A DNA stretch of 64,000 nucleotides from contig OZ176055.1 of assembly GCA_964247055.1 (NCBI GenBank), positions 4,154,001-4,218,000 of the forward strand, given 5' to 3'. This document shows, one piece after another, positions 1 to 11,159 of this stretch (its first letter is position 1; each line of letters opens with the position of its first letter). The translations under genes were made by a program, and so were the position numbers. This DNA comes from Paragordius varius (Eukaryota; Nematomorpha). The notes below the pieces were generated by a model. That model searched no databases and had not been told where the DNA came from. It saw only the letters and a list, made by a program, of their open reading frames with translations.

Positions 1-119
1 GTTATGCTCTTAATAGTTTATCATATATTTTGAAGATATCTTTTGGAAAAAGTCTCTAGCTTTCACCAAAAAAATTATTTAAAAAGCGCAGATTTTGCCA
101 TATTCTGATATGGAGCAAC

Positions 120-690
120 AAAATGGTAAACATCCTAAAATCACTCGTATAGGCCAAAACCAAAAGCACCATGATAATCGTGATACATTTTCTTATCAAT
201 ATATATATACATATATATATATATTTCGTCAGGTTTTATTTTTTCATACCCCTCGATTTTTGACCCAATGTAATCCACTCCATACATAGCAAAATTTTTC
301 TTTCACGTAACCTTTAATTGGTGATAACAATGAACTTAACAAATCACTCAACTATGATATCCCCTTTTTTATATGAGCATTTTTATTTATATTACAACCA
401 AGACTCTCTATTTTTCTTTTTATGCTACACATCATCAAGGACTTCAATAAAATCCAATTTAATAAATAAAGCGGTTTGATTCCTTTTAAATTCCAAAAAT
501 GAAATAATAAACAATATCAAGCATTTTTGTGGAAACTCATAATATATACGCCCAAAATCGGGCGGTTAAAAAATGTACTGATAAAATATATAATTCTGAT
601 ATTAAAATGTATCAGGATCATAGTGTTTTTGGTTTTTCACTATATTTAAAAAGTTTTTCCTTTGGTAACTAAATGGCAAAATTTGCGTTT
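120..690. repeat. imperfect inverted repeat, possible MITE
   Basis: A segment near 155-200 (ccaaaaccaaaagcaccatg and following) recurs in inverted form near 598-645, and a third related piece lies at about 48279-48330. The shared core reads roughly ccaaaaacaccatgatnatc followed by ctgatac. The arms are diverged and the ends are not defined, so this could be an old nonautonomous DNA transposon. The rest of 1-1590 is AT-rich DNA in which I see no gene; the short open frame at 95-289 lies inside this repeat. Confidence 0.4.
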
Positions 691-1594
691 ATTTTGCCAA
701 ATACCATTATTAGTTAAAGCTAAATGATTACTTAAAAAAAGATTACTCAAATACATCATTCGGCATATAAAAAGAAAAACCAATACTATTTATGATTTAA
801 AATTAACTTTAGCCGTAGAATCTAAAAAAAAAGACGAATTGCGCCTGTATGGAACCTTTTTCTCAATACTAATTTTTTATTTATTTTTTATATGTTTTTG
901 AAACTTCATGATCTTTTCAATTTTATATTCTATTGGCATATTGGAGTAGTAATTTTGTAAATAAACCACAGTTTAAGTAAGTTTAAATTTATTTTAGGAC
1001 CGTTCTCATGTATAGATAAAAAAGCTTATTTTAATTTTGTGACTTCTAGAGATAGAATTGGGACAGCTTCAAAACGCGATTGAAACGAATAGCTTATAAT
1101 AAAATATAATATATCAAGTTTATGCTGGTAAAATGTAACCTAAAAGCCTTTTAAAGCTAATTATCTACATTTTCTAACAATAACATATATTTATTTACGC
1201 GTAGCATTAGCGATATGATTTATAGTAAAAAAATGGCGGCAAAAAGTATAAGATATTTTTTGAAAATTTTTTTTAGATAATGCTGCTAATAAGGCTAAAG
1301 AAAGCATATATTTAAATTCGGCTTAATACCTTATATACTTATAATACATTCTAATTTTAAATGGCACTGAGATATAAAAGCTACATCGAAGATAATGGAG
1401 TGTTGATAGTTATTAAAATTAAAGTTTCTTGGCCTGTAAAAGTCAGCTATCCCACTAAGTTTAAATAAACAAAAGGTAAAATTCTTTCATATATAATTAT
1501 AATAGCTATCCGATTTTAACAATATTAAAATAATTTAACTTCGGAGCCCAGAAATACCCTCATGATTTCTAAAAATATTTTGGTTGTATATAAA

Positions 1595-1842
1595 TATACC
1601 ATTTACACTTCAAATTCACCCTTGAACAATTCAAATTCGCCCTAAAATTAATTATGTTTTTTAAGATTAAAAATTAGTTACATTATTTATATTTTTTAAA
1701 AATGTAATTTTGTTTAAATTAAATAATACTGAAAAAATAATAAACATGCCTAAAGTTATATTTCATATTAGACATAATTTTTTAGGGTAAATTTGAATTT
1801 TTTAAGGGTGAATATGAATTGTTCCAGGGTGAATGTAAATTA
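1595..1842. mobile_element. short foldback-like element (21-bp-unit arms)
   Basis: The left end starts ataccatttacacttcaa, the same terminal sequence as the large foldback element at 42035-42837. Both arms consist of two to three diverged 21-bp units of the type ttcaaattcacccttgaaca, in inverted orientation, around an AT-rich centre. Reading outward, the units are open as heptads such as GEFELFK, the left arm ending in EV-stop as in the larger copies. It lies only about 80 bp upstream of the NDC80 start codon. Target duplications are not clear. Confidence 0.6.
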
Positions 1843-1919
1843 TTTCCCAGTGTTACAAAATAGAACATTCATATTCACACATTTTGCACAGTTGTAAATA
1901 ATAGCGCTAAATTCAAATT

Positions 1920-4900
1920 ATGGAAAGATTATCTATTTATAATACCAATCTTTCTCAGACAGGTTTATGCGTTCATTTATTTCTAGTTAATAATCCGCGG
2001 CAAAGTGGAATCGGTAATAAAACAAGCATCGGAAGTTTATGTTTTAAGTATCAAAATAATAAATTTAGAATTGACTTGGGAAAAAAGGAACTGAAATTCG
2101 ATGAATCTAGTAAAAAACAGAATATTGAGAAAATATATTCGGTATATGCAAATTATATTAAATTAGCATCTAATTAAAAATGAATTTGGCTATGATATCA
2201 GTCCAAAAATATTGTCAACACCATCCACCCAAACATTTACTAGAGTTTTTTCAGTATATTTACAAATTATTTTAGTTTATATTTCATAGCTTTAAACAAA
2301 ATTTAGTTGTTCCGGATAAATATAGCCCGGAATTTTTTATGCAAGCGTTAAAGTCTATCGGATACCCTTACAAAATACAAAAATCTATTTTGTCATGCCA
2401 CAGTGGTACTCTGTCATGGCATTATTCATTGGCTACCATAGTTTGGATGATTGAAACTCTTGAAGTTAACATAAAAAACAAATTTACATAGGATTTCAAA
2501 CCTTTTTTGACATATGCGACCTATAAATCAGAACAGCCCGCAAAAACTGCTAATATCCGTTTAACTGCGTTAGCTGATGAAATTTTTAAACAGTCTGTAT
2601 CTACCAATTACATTTGTGCTTTGAAAAAGGAATGTTATAATCAATATCAAACTCATGGACACAATGAAAATATGAATCCGACTTACATTAAATTCAAAAC
2701 AGATTTTGGTGAATAATCTTTTTTTTTATTCAAAAAATTTGACCATATTTAAACGTATATTACAATCAATGATTTAGAAAACAATAGAATGGAAGAATTG
2801 AAAGGACTTGAAAACGATACTAAAATGCTAGACAAGGAACAAGTTAGCCTACAGATTAGGGTTCAAGCCTATGATAGGTATATGCCTTTTGTTTATTAAA
2901 TCTATCATACGCTGATGAAATAACACCTATGTGCTTTAACAATTAAATTATCAAAATTCTTTTTTTAAGTTTTTTAGTCCAGAGATATTTGTAAATAACG
3001 ATAGAAATATTCAACTACTAGAATAGGTTTGTTTGCTAACTATAATTGAATTAACAAATAGATTTTCTTTGCCGGTTTTAACTAAAATAGCAGGGATGTC
3101 CAACCCGCTGTTTTCTGTGCGCAAAAGTGCTCTAAATATGTTAAAAAAATAAAATTGGATTTCAACAAAAATTTTTGATTATTTAGAAGATATACCAAAT
3201 GGGCCTAAAAATATAAAATAACCAAAAAGTATCAAAGCAAACACGAAGCATCTGTGTTGGACACCGCTGTTCTCTAGACTACATCATTAATTTCCGGAAT
3301 GAAATTGAATCACTTTATTTGCTTTAAAGTTAGGCTACAAAATAGCATAACTACTAACGCAAAAAATATCTGAAAAAATGGTTTTTTTGGTATCTTTTAA
3401 ATTGTTAAAGGCATGTTTGGGCGTCGAATCGATTTTGTAGTTAACGTTTCTTGAAAGAAAAGAAGCGTAACAAATTTGACATGATATAAATTATGCCAAA
3501 CAAAATAAGGACAATAAAATATAAATTTAATGGATCAGGGAAACAAACCATAAAATCTATCTATTTCATGCTAATTAAAATTAGGAAAAAAGGGATTATG
3601 AAAATGTGTCGGACTTATCGGCGAGTTATCGGCTCGGCTTGAAAACAAGAGTCAAATATATGCCATTGAGTTATGACTTTTTAGCAATTTATAATATATT
3701 ATTGTTTATCCTTTTTACAAAAATTTAAACATAACATAACTGGATTTATTTATGTAGATTGGATGCAAAACGCCAAGAAACCGAGGAAGAAACACAAGCT
3801 TTGGACCTGTATCAACAAAAATTAGCGGCTCATTTGGCAATTTTGATTGAGAATCAATGTGAAAAACATGAACATATTTGTGGACTCCGTAATATATTTC
3901 AATCCATAAACATTTTTTCCTGTCTGTTATTTATTGCATTTATTTCGCTATTATGCCGTTTATTCCATATAGTTTCCCCCATTTAAGAATAAAATAATTA
4001 AATCAGCTCAGTGTTTAGACTGTCTTTATATTTTTATTTTCTAAATCTAAGGTAATGCACTCGAAAAAACTGAAAGGGAATGCTTAATGTTAGAGAAACA
4101 AGTTCAAAACCAAAAATATAATAAGCAAGATTTGGAAAAATTACAAGGGAAAAAGCTTCAACTTTTGGCAGAAAACAAATCTCTTGAGGAATATTGCGCT
4201 CAGCTTAAACTTGAACGCACTAACATTGATACAAAATCGGCAACCCTTGTAAATTTGGTAAGAATCGTAACTTAAATAATTTTAATATATACTTGTATCT
4301 TTGTTAATTTGTTATAGATTACTCAACATTGCACCGATTATAATCTTAAAATTGGTTACAAATTTGGCCATGAATTGGAAATCGGAACGCAAAGTTTGAT
4401 TGAACCGATCAGTAATAATGCAGAGTATCCCTCGGCACTCAAAAATGGCATTAATTTATTTCAACAAGCTTGTGAAACAGAGCTAAACAAACAGAAATCG
4501 CTTGAATGTGACTCAGAAACTGTGAAAGATAAATTGGAAAAGGTTATTTTTTAATAGGTTATTTATTGTTAATTACCATTTCAATTAGTTTTATAAATGG
4601 GGACATTATTTATGTTATATCTGCGTCTGAGTATGGTCGAATTACATTTACTTTCCAAGAGTGTCTTTGAACACTTCAAGTTCGCCTTTGGACATAACAA
4701 GTTGGTCTTTCAACACTTTAAGTTGATCCTTGAACACTTTTAGTTGGTCCTTGAACACTTCAAGTTGGTCCTTAAACTTTTTTGTTTTGTTTTTTAATTT
4801 TATTAATTAAATCGATTATTTATAATATATTACCTTTTTTAACTATTTTCTTTACTTAATATGAACTTTAAATCACTGTCAACTTATAATTAATAAAAAA

Positions 4901-5974
4901 CCGTATATCTTTATTAATTTCTTAAAAACTATTTTAATATTTATAAGATTAACAATAGTTTTCTGGTTTATTAATTACAATTTTTTGTTAAAAACATTTA
5001 AAAGGAAATAATTTTGTTAAATTGGAAAAAATTAGTTTGAAATAAAATAGGTGGTTTTTGAATAAAAAAATTTATAATGAATTATGTAAATTAAGAAAAT
5101 TCAAAACAATAAAATAAAGAAATACATGCAAAAATGGTCAAATCCAAAAAAATAAAGGACCAACTTGAAAAGTTCAAGGACATTCTTGAAGTGCCTAAAA
5201 AATTTATTTGCGCGTTAAAGCATTTCATTGATTTTGATAAAATTTTAATGTCCTTTTATATTTACATGTATATTAGCTGAATAATGAAAAAGTACAACTC
5301 GAAAAGGGCGTTGAAATCTTAGAATCCCGAGTCAATCATGCCAAAAGTGAGTGTGACAAGGCCAAGGACACCAAATTAGAGTACATGAAAAATAATCTTG
5401 TAAACAAAGACAAATTATTGGGTATAATAATTTATATTCTTATTTTATAAAAATAAATAAATATATATATTATTTTTGATTTTAGCGAAAATTGAAACAC
5501 TCACATCACAAGTTAAAGAAATGGATGTTTTGATTAAGGAAAACAGAAATAAGAAAGAGGATGCCAAAATAAGGTATAATCTAAGATGTTTTTAACTCCA
5601 TATTTTTTAAGTAACTAGTCAACTCAAAGATTTTATTTTAATTTTTTTATTCAAAAGAATTATAGTATAATTAACAAAATATTTATGCGTAGATTTGAAA
5701 ATTATAAAAAGGAATATTACGAGTTCCTAAAATTGACGCATGAAGCCTTAATGATTGATGAAAATCGCTTCGAATTGGCTAAAATACATGTAGAGGTATA
5801 TATACATTTTACATTTTTTAAACAATTTCTTTTCGAATAAAATTAATATTCCCCTTTTAGCATAATAATCAGCTGATCGAGCAAGAAGAAAAGTTTTATG
5901 AATCGTTTTGCAAAGAAATTGAGGAGGAAATGTTAGATATTGAACGAGAGATTCACACTCATTTAGAAAATTAA
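1920..5974 (+). CDS. NDC80: NDC80/HEC1 kinetochore protein, 12 exons
   Basis: This is the outer-kinetochore subunit that binds microtubules as part of the NDC80-NUF2-SPC24-SPC25 complex. Exons: 1920-2141, 2167-2253, 2276-2464, 2492-2708, 2778-2877, 3758-3888, 4052-4257, 4318-4542, 5277-5421, 5486-5573, 5693-5795, 5861-5974. All join in phase and give 608 aa, against about 640 in human. The calponin-homology head is visible: NEFGYDIS, then FFMQALKSIGYPYKIQKSIL, then SWHYSLATIVWMIETLE, each matching the order in human HEC1. Long coiled coils follow, with QNQKYNKQDLEKL matching the HEC1 coil. Around the fourth-last coil exon, YNLKIGYKFGHELEI matches the short globular break of the family. The start is the first Met after an in-frame TAA at 1908. 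Introns 1-3 are 25, 22 and 27 nt; intron 5 holds a hAT-like MITE and intron 8 a foldback element. The identification is firm; exact splice sites are inferred. Confidence 0.92.
3091..3269. mobile_element. hAT-like MITE in NDC80 intron 5
   Basis: The ends read cagggatgtccaacccgctg on the left and, on the opposite strand, cagcggtgtccaacacagat on the right. They match the ends of the elements at 10892-11159 and in the tandem units. CAGNGGTGTCCAAC-type termini are typical of nonautonomous hAT transposons. An 8-bp target duplication is not convincing here. Confidence 0.6.
4640..5200. mobile_element. foldback element in NDC80 intron 8
   Basis: The internal sequence is collinear with the foldback element at 42035-42837, including the stretch that contains ccgtatatctttattaattt. 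The left arm has six to seven 21-bp units and the right arm about two, so unit number differs between arms and between copies. The outward frame of the left arm (complement, stop at 4648) stays open over all units, giving KDQLEVF, KDQLKVF, KDQLKVL and further variants. The right arm starts at ATG 5134 with MVKSK, like the other copy. No transposase is present. Confidence 0.75.
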
Positions 5975-7074
5975 TTTCATTATTTTATACATCGTTTTAC
6001 TTATAAATTATTATATTTTCAATTCCAAATTGTGCATATATGCTGATTTTGATTAAAGAACATAGTAAAGTAGTTATTTTTTATATCCCGGCGAATTTTT
6101 GTAGACTATCTTATTTTGGAGGCTACAAATTTTGTGATTATTATTACTAATTTAATCCATAATCTATTGGTAAAATATTGCTAATACAATGTATGATAAT
6201 CTTCAAAAATTTACGTTTCATGGTTAACAAGAGATAAAATTTAGATATTCTAAAGTGGGCAGAAGGCAATGCAATAATAAATAAAGTCATTTTTACCGAT
6301 AATAAGTTTGATGATATAAAATTTTCGCATAATGAAATCCGAATCTTTTATATGTTTTGAAGAAGAAAAATAGTTAGTAAAAAGTGCGGAACTTTTTAAA
6401 ACCAAATAATAAACAGCGAAAAATTCCCAATTTATCCTTGTATCAGCTGGTTTAAGATTTATGGAGATCATGATGATTATCTTTCGTAGTTAAGTCATGA
6501 GTCATAACCAGTTTTAATCAAAATTATTATGCCAGTTTATGTACCGGTTTTGTGAATTTTAACGATTCAATTAAAATGTTCATTTTATTAAAAAGTTACA
6601 TTTCCAATTTTTCGAGTTAGTCGATCGTTACAGCAATAAAATCCTATGCCAATAACACATGCTTTAAATAAAATTCCGATTCACCTCATTCTTAGTTTTA
6701 TAACAGGTTTTTTTACTATATAATTTTCATGTCTTGTTAAAATCACCTAAAGCAGATACCTAATCAAACGTAAAAATTAAAAACAAATACCTTTTATAAA
6801 AGGATAACCATATTTTATTGACCTATTGATGTTGTGTAAGAAATATAGATGTAAATGTTCACAAATCATATTATATATTTTAAAATATTAATTACATTTA
6901 ATGTGGGAAATATTTAGTTTAAAAAGGTATAGTTATTTAAAAATATTTTTTTACTTTTAATCTGTATAATCCAAATTTTTACTGTATTTCGGTTTATAAA
7001 TGGGTAATCTGATAATATGGACAATAATAATAATTGCAAACTCGTAATGCAATCTAATTAGGAGGTAGCATCAC
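5975..7074. other. intergenic, no gene seen
   Basis: AT-rich sequence downstream of NDC80. The open frame at 6250-6471 on the minus strand lacks recognisable protein features and I treat it as chance. No repeat family of this window was recognised here. Confidence 0.5.
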
Positions 7075-8835
7075 CCACGACCTGAGGACTTGTTAACTCA
7101 GGGTTTGCAGATTAATTTAAAAAGGCACTTAATATGCACATATTGGCTACCCGCGATGTTAAATAAACTCCAATTATTAAATGTGCTGATCTCATTACTT
7201 ATTCAGAAATCGAAACAGCCCTAACAATGATGAAATATAAGAACACATATTTCTGAACTCACGATTGATGTATTAAAATGGGCTAATCATAATAAAATGT
7301 TTTTAATCATATATAATCTTTTTAATATAATAGCATCGGACATGGTACTATATGTTTGGACTGAAAGTTTTATTATCCCTCTTTATAAAGGTAAAGGTGA
7401 TCTAATTCTCAGTCCTATAGACCAATAAAAATTTGGAGCATTATATGAAACTCTATGAATGTGTGAATCTTAAAAAGTTAGTCCAGCTGAACGATTTGCA
7501 ATTTGGATTCACATGCAATTTTTATTTACGCCAATTGCAAATTGTGATTTACGAAAAAAACCATTATACTATGCCTTCATAGATTTTCGAAAGTGTACGA
7601 TTCTATCCCAAGACTAATACCTTGGGCCCTTCGCCAAAAAGGGGTCGAAGAGTGGCATATAGATGCAATAATGGTTTTATGTACAATCCAACCGCTTATG
7701 GTTAAAACGGCCTTTGGGCTCACTATAAAGTTCACCATATCTACCGGCCTTCAGTAGGGCTCAATCCTAAGCCCTTTATTGTCCAACATTATTACAAACA
7801 AATTGATGGAAGTTAAAGGCGGTCTACCTTGCTAAATTATTACGCAGATGATATTGTACTCATAGAAATCAGAGGAGAAACTTTTGTGTACCTTCGAAAA
7901 CTAAAAAGTGTTTTGAATTTTAGGGGCTAATTAAAAAAAATAAATGTTTATGCCGAAATTGCGGGAAAGATATTATAAGCAAGTCGATTCAGTGCCCACA
8001 ATGTAAATGGTTACATAAAGAATGTACTTATCTCCCAACCCTTCCAGTTAACTTAAATTTTTTATGCAAAAAATGCTCTATGAAAAGTCTCCGAGTCCTA
8101 ATCACGTTATCCTCAACAAGTTTGGGATCGAGACAGTTGAAAATTTGTTTATCTGGGATATAAGGTATGAGCAGGTGGAGGACTCGAAAAACTATCACGC
8201 ATCGCATATTCAGTTCTGGAAAAAATACCACTCGTGGAAATCCATCCTATCAAACAGGTATATTAACCTCGCAACAATATGTATAAATAGACCAAAACTA
8301 TTCAACCGGCATTAAAATACGCATCAGCAACATGAACACTAACAAACACGCTCAACGCTAAATTATTTCAATTAGAACGCAAACTTTCAATATATATATA
8401 TCTTATATAATACAGTTTAGAGTCTCTTTTTTCCTTTTTTTATTAAAGGGTAAGGACTTAAAATTGTATCCGGACATGTGAAGGCTTTAACACTCGCCTG
8501 CCCAGGGCTGACAGTGATGATGGAAAAAATGCGTTGTTTCGGGGTTCGAACTCTGGCACGCAGAGTTAGAGTGCGGCGCCCTACCTACTATACCATCACA
8601 ACTTTCAATACAATCTTGTATTATTAGCACAATCAAAGAATAATTAGACAATGGACCTTGAGCCTCACACAATTCTAAAAATAATATCAATAGTTGATGT
8701 AATTCAAATGGGTAAGTTAAGATGGGCGGGCCACATACATTGCAAAGAATTGTCCAACATAATAAAAACAATGTTACATTACAAAGTCAACATTGCACGT
8801 AAATCAGGCAGACCCTTAAGACATACTTGTTGATA
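7075..8835 (+). mobile_element. decayed LINE (non-LTR retrotransposon)
   Basis: Pieces of a reverse transcriptase run in order in shifting frames: TYSEIETALTMMKYKNT near 7198, ESFIIPLYKGKGD near 7360, PRLIPWALRQKGVEEWHI near 7608, and the polymerase signature YADDIVLI near 7843. A zinc-binding segment follows at about 7945-8070 (CRNCGKDIISKSIQCPQCKW with later cysteines), as found in many metazoan LINEs. The C-terminal part includes LRWAGHIHCKEL and the KSGRPLRHT block. Several frameshifts and in-frame stops show it is dead. A SINE interrupts it at 8393-8599. The 3' end near 8835 runs into a gataataataat tail. The clade cannot be assigned by eye. Confidence 0.8.
8393..8599 (-). mobile_element. 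tRNA-derived SINE inserted in the LINE
   Basis: Read on the minus strand from 8599, the sequence starts gtgatggtatagtaggtagg, which resembles an RNA polymerase III A box. It continues to a B box, gagttcgaacccc, at about the spacing of a tRNA gene. A unique segment and an A-rich stretch (8427-8450) follow. It is flanked by a perfect 11-bp direct repeat, aactttcaata, at 8382-8392 and 8600-8610, and the LINE reading resumes on either side. The duplication and the tRNA-like head together support a SINE rather than a tRNA gene. Confidence 0.82.
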
Positions 8836-9118
8836 ATAATAATTGTAAAGGTTCTAGCGCAAAACAAATTAGATATAGAATTAGCTCATAATAGTGTTAT
8901 GGAAAAAACAATTACAAGAGACGTTCCTTTTGGGACAACCTCCTCAATGAACCATTTTTATACAATTTACATCATAGAGAAAATAATGGACCTTAAAATA
9001 CCGTATAATAGATATGTTTTTAGCATTGATATGGCATTTAATTAAATAAATATAATAAATAGATTTAAAAAGCACGTTGGGCGGTTATACAATCATGAGA
9101 AATGATAAAAATATATCA

Positions 9119-10435
9119 TTATATAATAAAATCTATATCCATTTGTTCTGAGGCATCAGAATTATCAAGAGAATTAATTGATTCATCTTGAATACTTTTT
9201 TCAGCGTGTCCACCGTAAAATCCATTGTGAAAACTAGTATTAGTTGACATATTACTAAATGCATGTTCACTTATATGGGTACTCTGATCCATTACACCCT
9301 TGTTGGTTGGAGTTTGGATATAAAAGTTATTGTCAAAATTTGCGTTTTGACGATTTTCTCCATTGCTATATGGGGTTGGCTTTATAGAATAGGGGTGTGG
9401 ATGACCAGAATGATTATTGTTTTTATTATTATTGAAATGTTTTTGTTCTAGGGAATTACAAGATTCACGCATATTTGCGTTTCTATTAGAGGCCATAGAC
9501 TTGTTATAAACTGAGGAAGATGGAGTTGTAACTCTGGGTATCCTAATTTTTTCCACATCACTTAGGATGGTTGGTGATTTTAATGTCATCATATTCTTTT
9601 TTGCCAATATTTCAGGAAATGATTCTTGGAAAAGCGAATAATTCTCATAGCCTGATGGTGTTTTAAAACTTTTACATAAATCTTCACTGTTAAATCCATC
9701 GTAATCTGTGTTTGCTAATTTCTGATTAAACCAATTATTGTGATTATTTCTATTATGTCCTAGGCCGGCATTTATGGGCGTCGTTCCATAAATATTAGCT
9801 TCTCTAGTTAAAATAAGTGAAATGGGTCGAATACCATTAGAATATATTACATTGTGTTCTTTGATGGAACCAATGTTAGGGGGTGGTTCTGAGTCTCCAC
9901 GTCGATATGAAGCGTTTGTGAATGAGTTTTGGGTTAAAATTTGTTGTTTATTGCTAACACTTTTCCTACTATCTTTTTTCCAAGTACCACCGCGTTTAAT
10001 TATCGAATTTGCCCATCTCTTATTCATCAATTTCTTGGGGAGTGGAATACTACCAGAAATAACTGAATGGGTTGGAACATGAGGTGAAATATTTTTAATT
10101 GCATTTTGATGGTAAGACAACTTGTTAATTGGTAAACCAAATGAATCAGTGTGCTCTAACATGGATTGAGCAAATTTATTGATTATTTCAACGTCTGCAT
10201 AAATGAGGTTGTTACATCTCCCATTTTCCTATAAAACAAATTATATAATTTTGTTAAAAAATAAATCCTAAACTTTGACAATTAATACGCGGTAAAATTA
10301 ATTAGTCAAAATTAATATTAATACTAAGGCATCGTTTCGTTTCTTCTTCGTAACAAGGTTAGTGCATACAAGAGGTGCGACATCAGGAAAAGAGCTTAAA
10401 CACACTCTGTAATTCATGGGATTATCTGTCATCAT
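9119..10435 (-). CDS. unrecognised Asn/Ser-rich protein, two exons
   Basis: Exon 1 is 10325-10435 and exon 2 is 9119-10228, joined at phase 0 across a 96-nt GT-AG intron, giving 406 aa. The start ATG at 10435 follows an in-frame TAA. Exon 1 and the first residues of exon 2 look ordered (NPMNYRVCLSSFPDVAPLVC, then NLIYADVEIINKFAQSML). The remainder is low-complexity, rich in Asn, Ser, His and Pro (for example FNNNKNNNHSGHPHPYS), with a basic stretch (KKLMNKRW, IIKRGGTWKKDSRKS) and an acidic tail ending DASEQMDIDFII. There is no signal peptide or membrane segment. I do not recognise the family. The long frame in an AT-rich genome, the clean intron and the upstream stop support a real gene, perhaps a nuclear or RNA-associated disordered protein, but that is inference. 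Confidence 0.7.
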
Positions 10436-10891
10436 AAAATAGAATTATTAAATCCGCAGATAAAACGAAAGCTCTTGAAGGTAATTAGTGTATAAATAAA
10501 TTATTGTCGCAATTTTCTGTATAAAAATTTAAACCTTAGATTTATTTGACATTTGAAAATTATTTGATATATATCGGCATTAATTTTAAGATTTCGACAT
10601 AATAAGCGATACTAAAAATAAAAAATGCAAAACTCTCATAAAACGGTATATCAAATTATTTTTGTTTTTAAATATGATAAAAAAAATTACTTTGAAAATT
10701 TGTCATTGTTCTGTTTCGTGCTATAAATCCTTCCAATCTAAATAAAATATATGATAAATAAGGTCATATCAAATTTTATTATATAAAATATATTAGTTAA
10801 TTAAAAACACGAGTTAATTATTAAAAGAGGACCATAAATATGAACTCTTTAATTGATAAATATATTTACCAAATTATCAACTTTTTAAAAG

Positions 10892-11159
10892 CAGGGGATG
10901 ACCAACACGCGGGCGCGGCCCTCTAAAAAATTTCTACAGTCAGCGAGAAAACTGTATAATTTACTGAATCCAGGTAAAATTGATTTTTTCAAACAAATTT
11001 TCTGGAGTCTCACCAAATTCCGGCATGACCCAGGAGAAATTGTTAAAATAATTAACAGTATTAAGTCTTATATTTGAATTTTAATATATTTGTAAATCCC
11101 CATATATGCGGCCTATCGGATTTTGCGGCCCGCGAAGCTATTTGTGTTGGACACCCCTC
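10892..11159. mobile_element. hAT-like MITE
   Basis: The left end reads caggggatgaccaacacg. The right end, on the opposite strand, reads gaggggtgtccaacacaaat and continues into cttcgcgggccgc, mirrored by gcgggcgcggcc on the left. The flanks tttaaaag (10884-10891) and tattaaag (11160-11167) match at six of eight positions, which fits a decayed 8-bp hAT target duplication. Its right end may be exonised into the Ig-family gene that ends at 11061. Confidence 0.7.

Noticed and set aside
95-289. 64-aa frame near the window start
   Set aside because: It overlaps a dispersed repeat and a TA run, and has no homology or start context.
8520-8599. Functional tRNA gene on the minus strand
   Set aside because: The acceptor stem is not formed, and the segment is followed by SINE-like sequence and flanked by an 11-bp target duplication.
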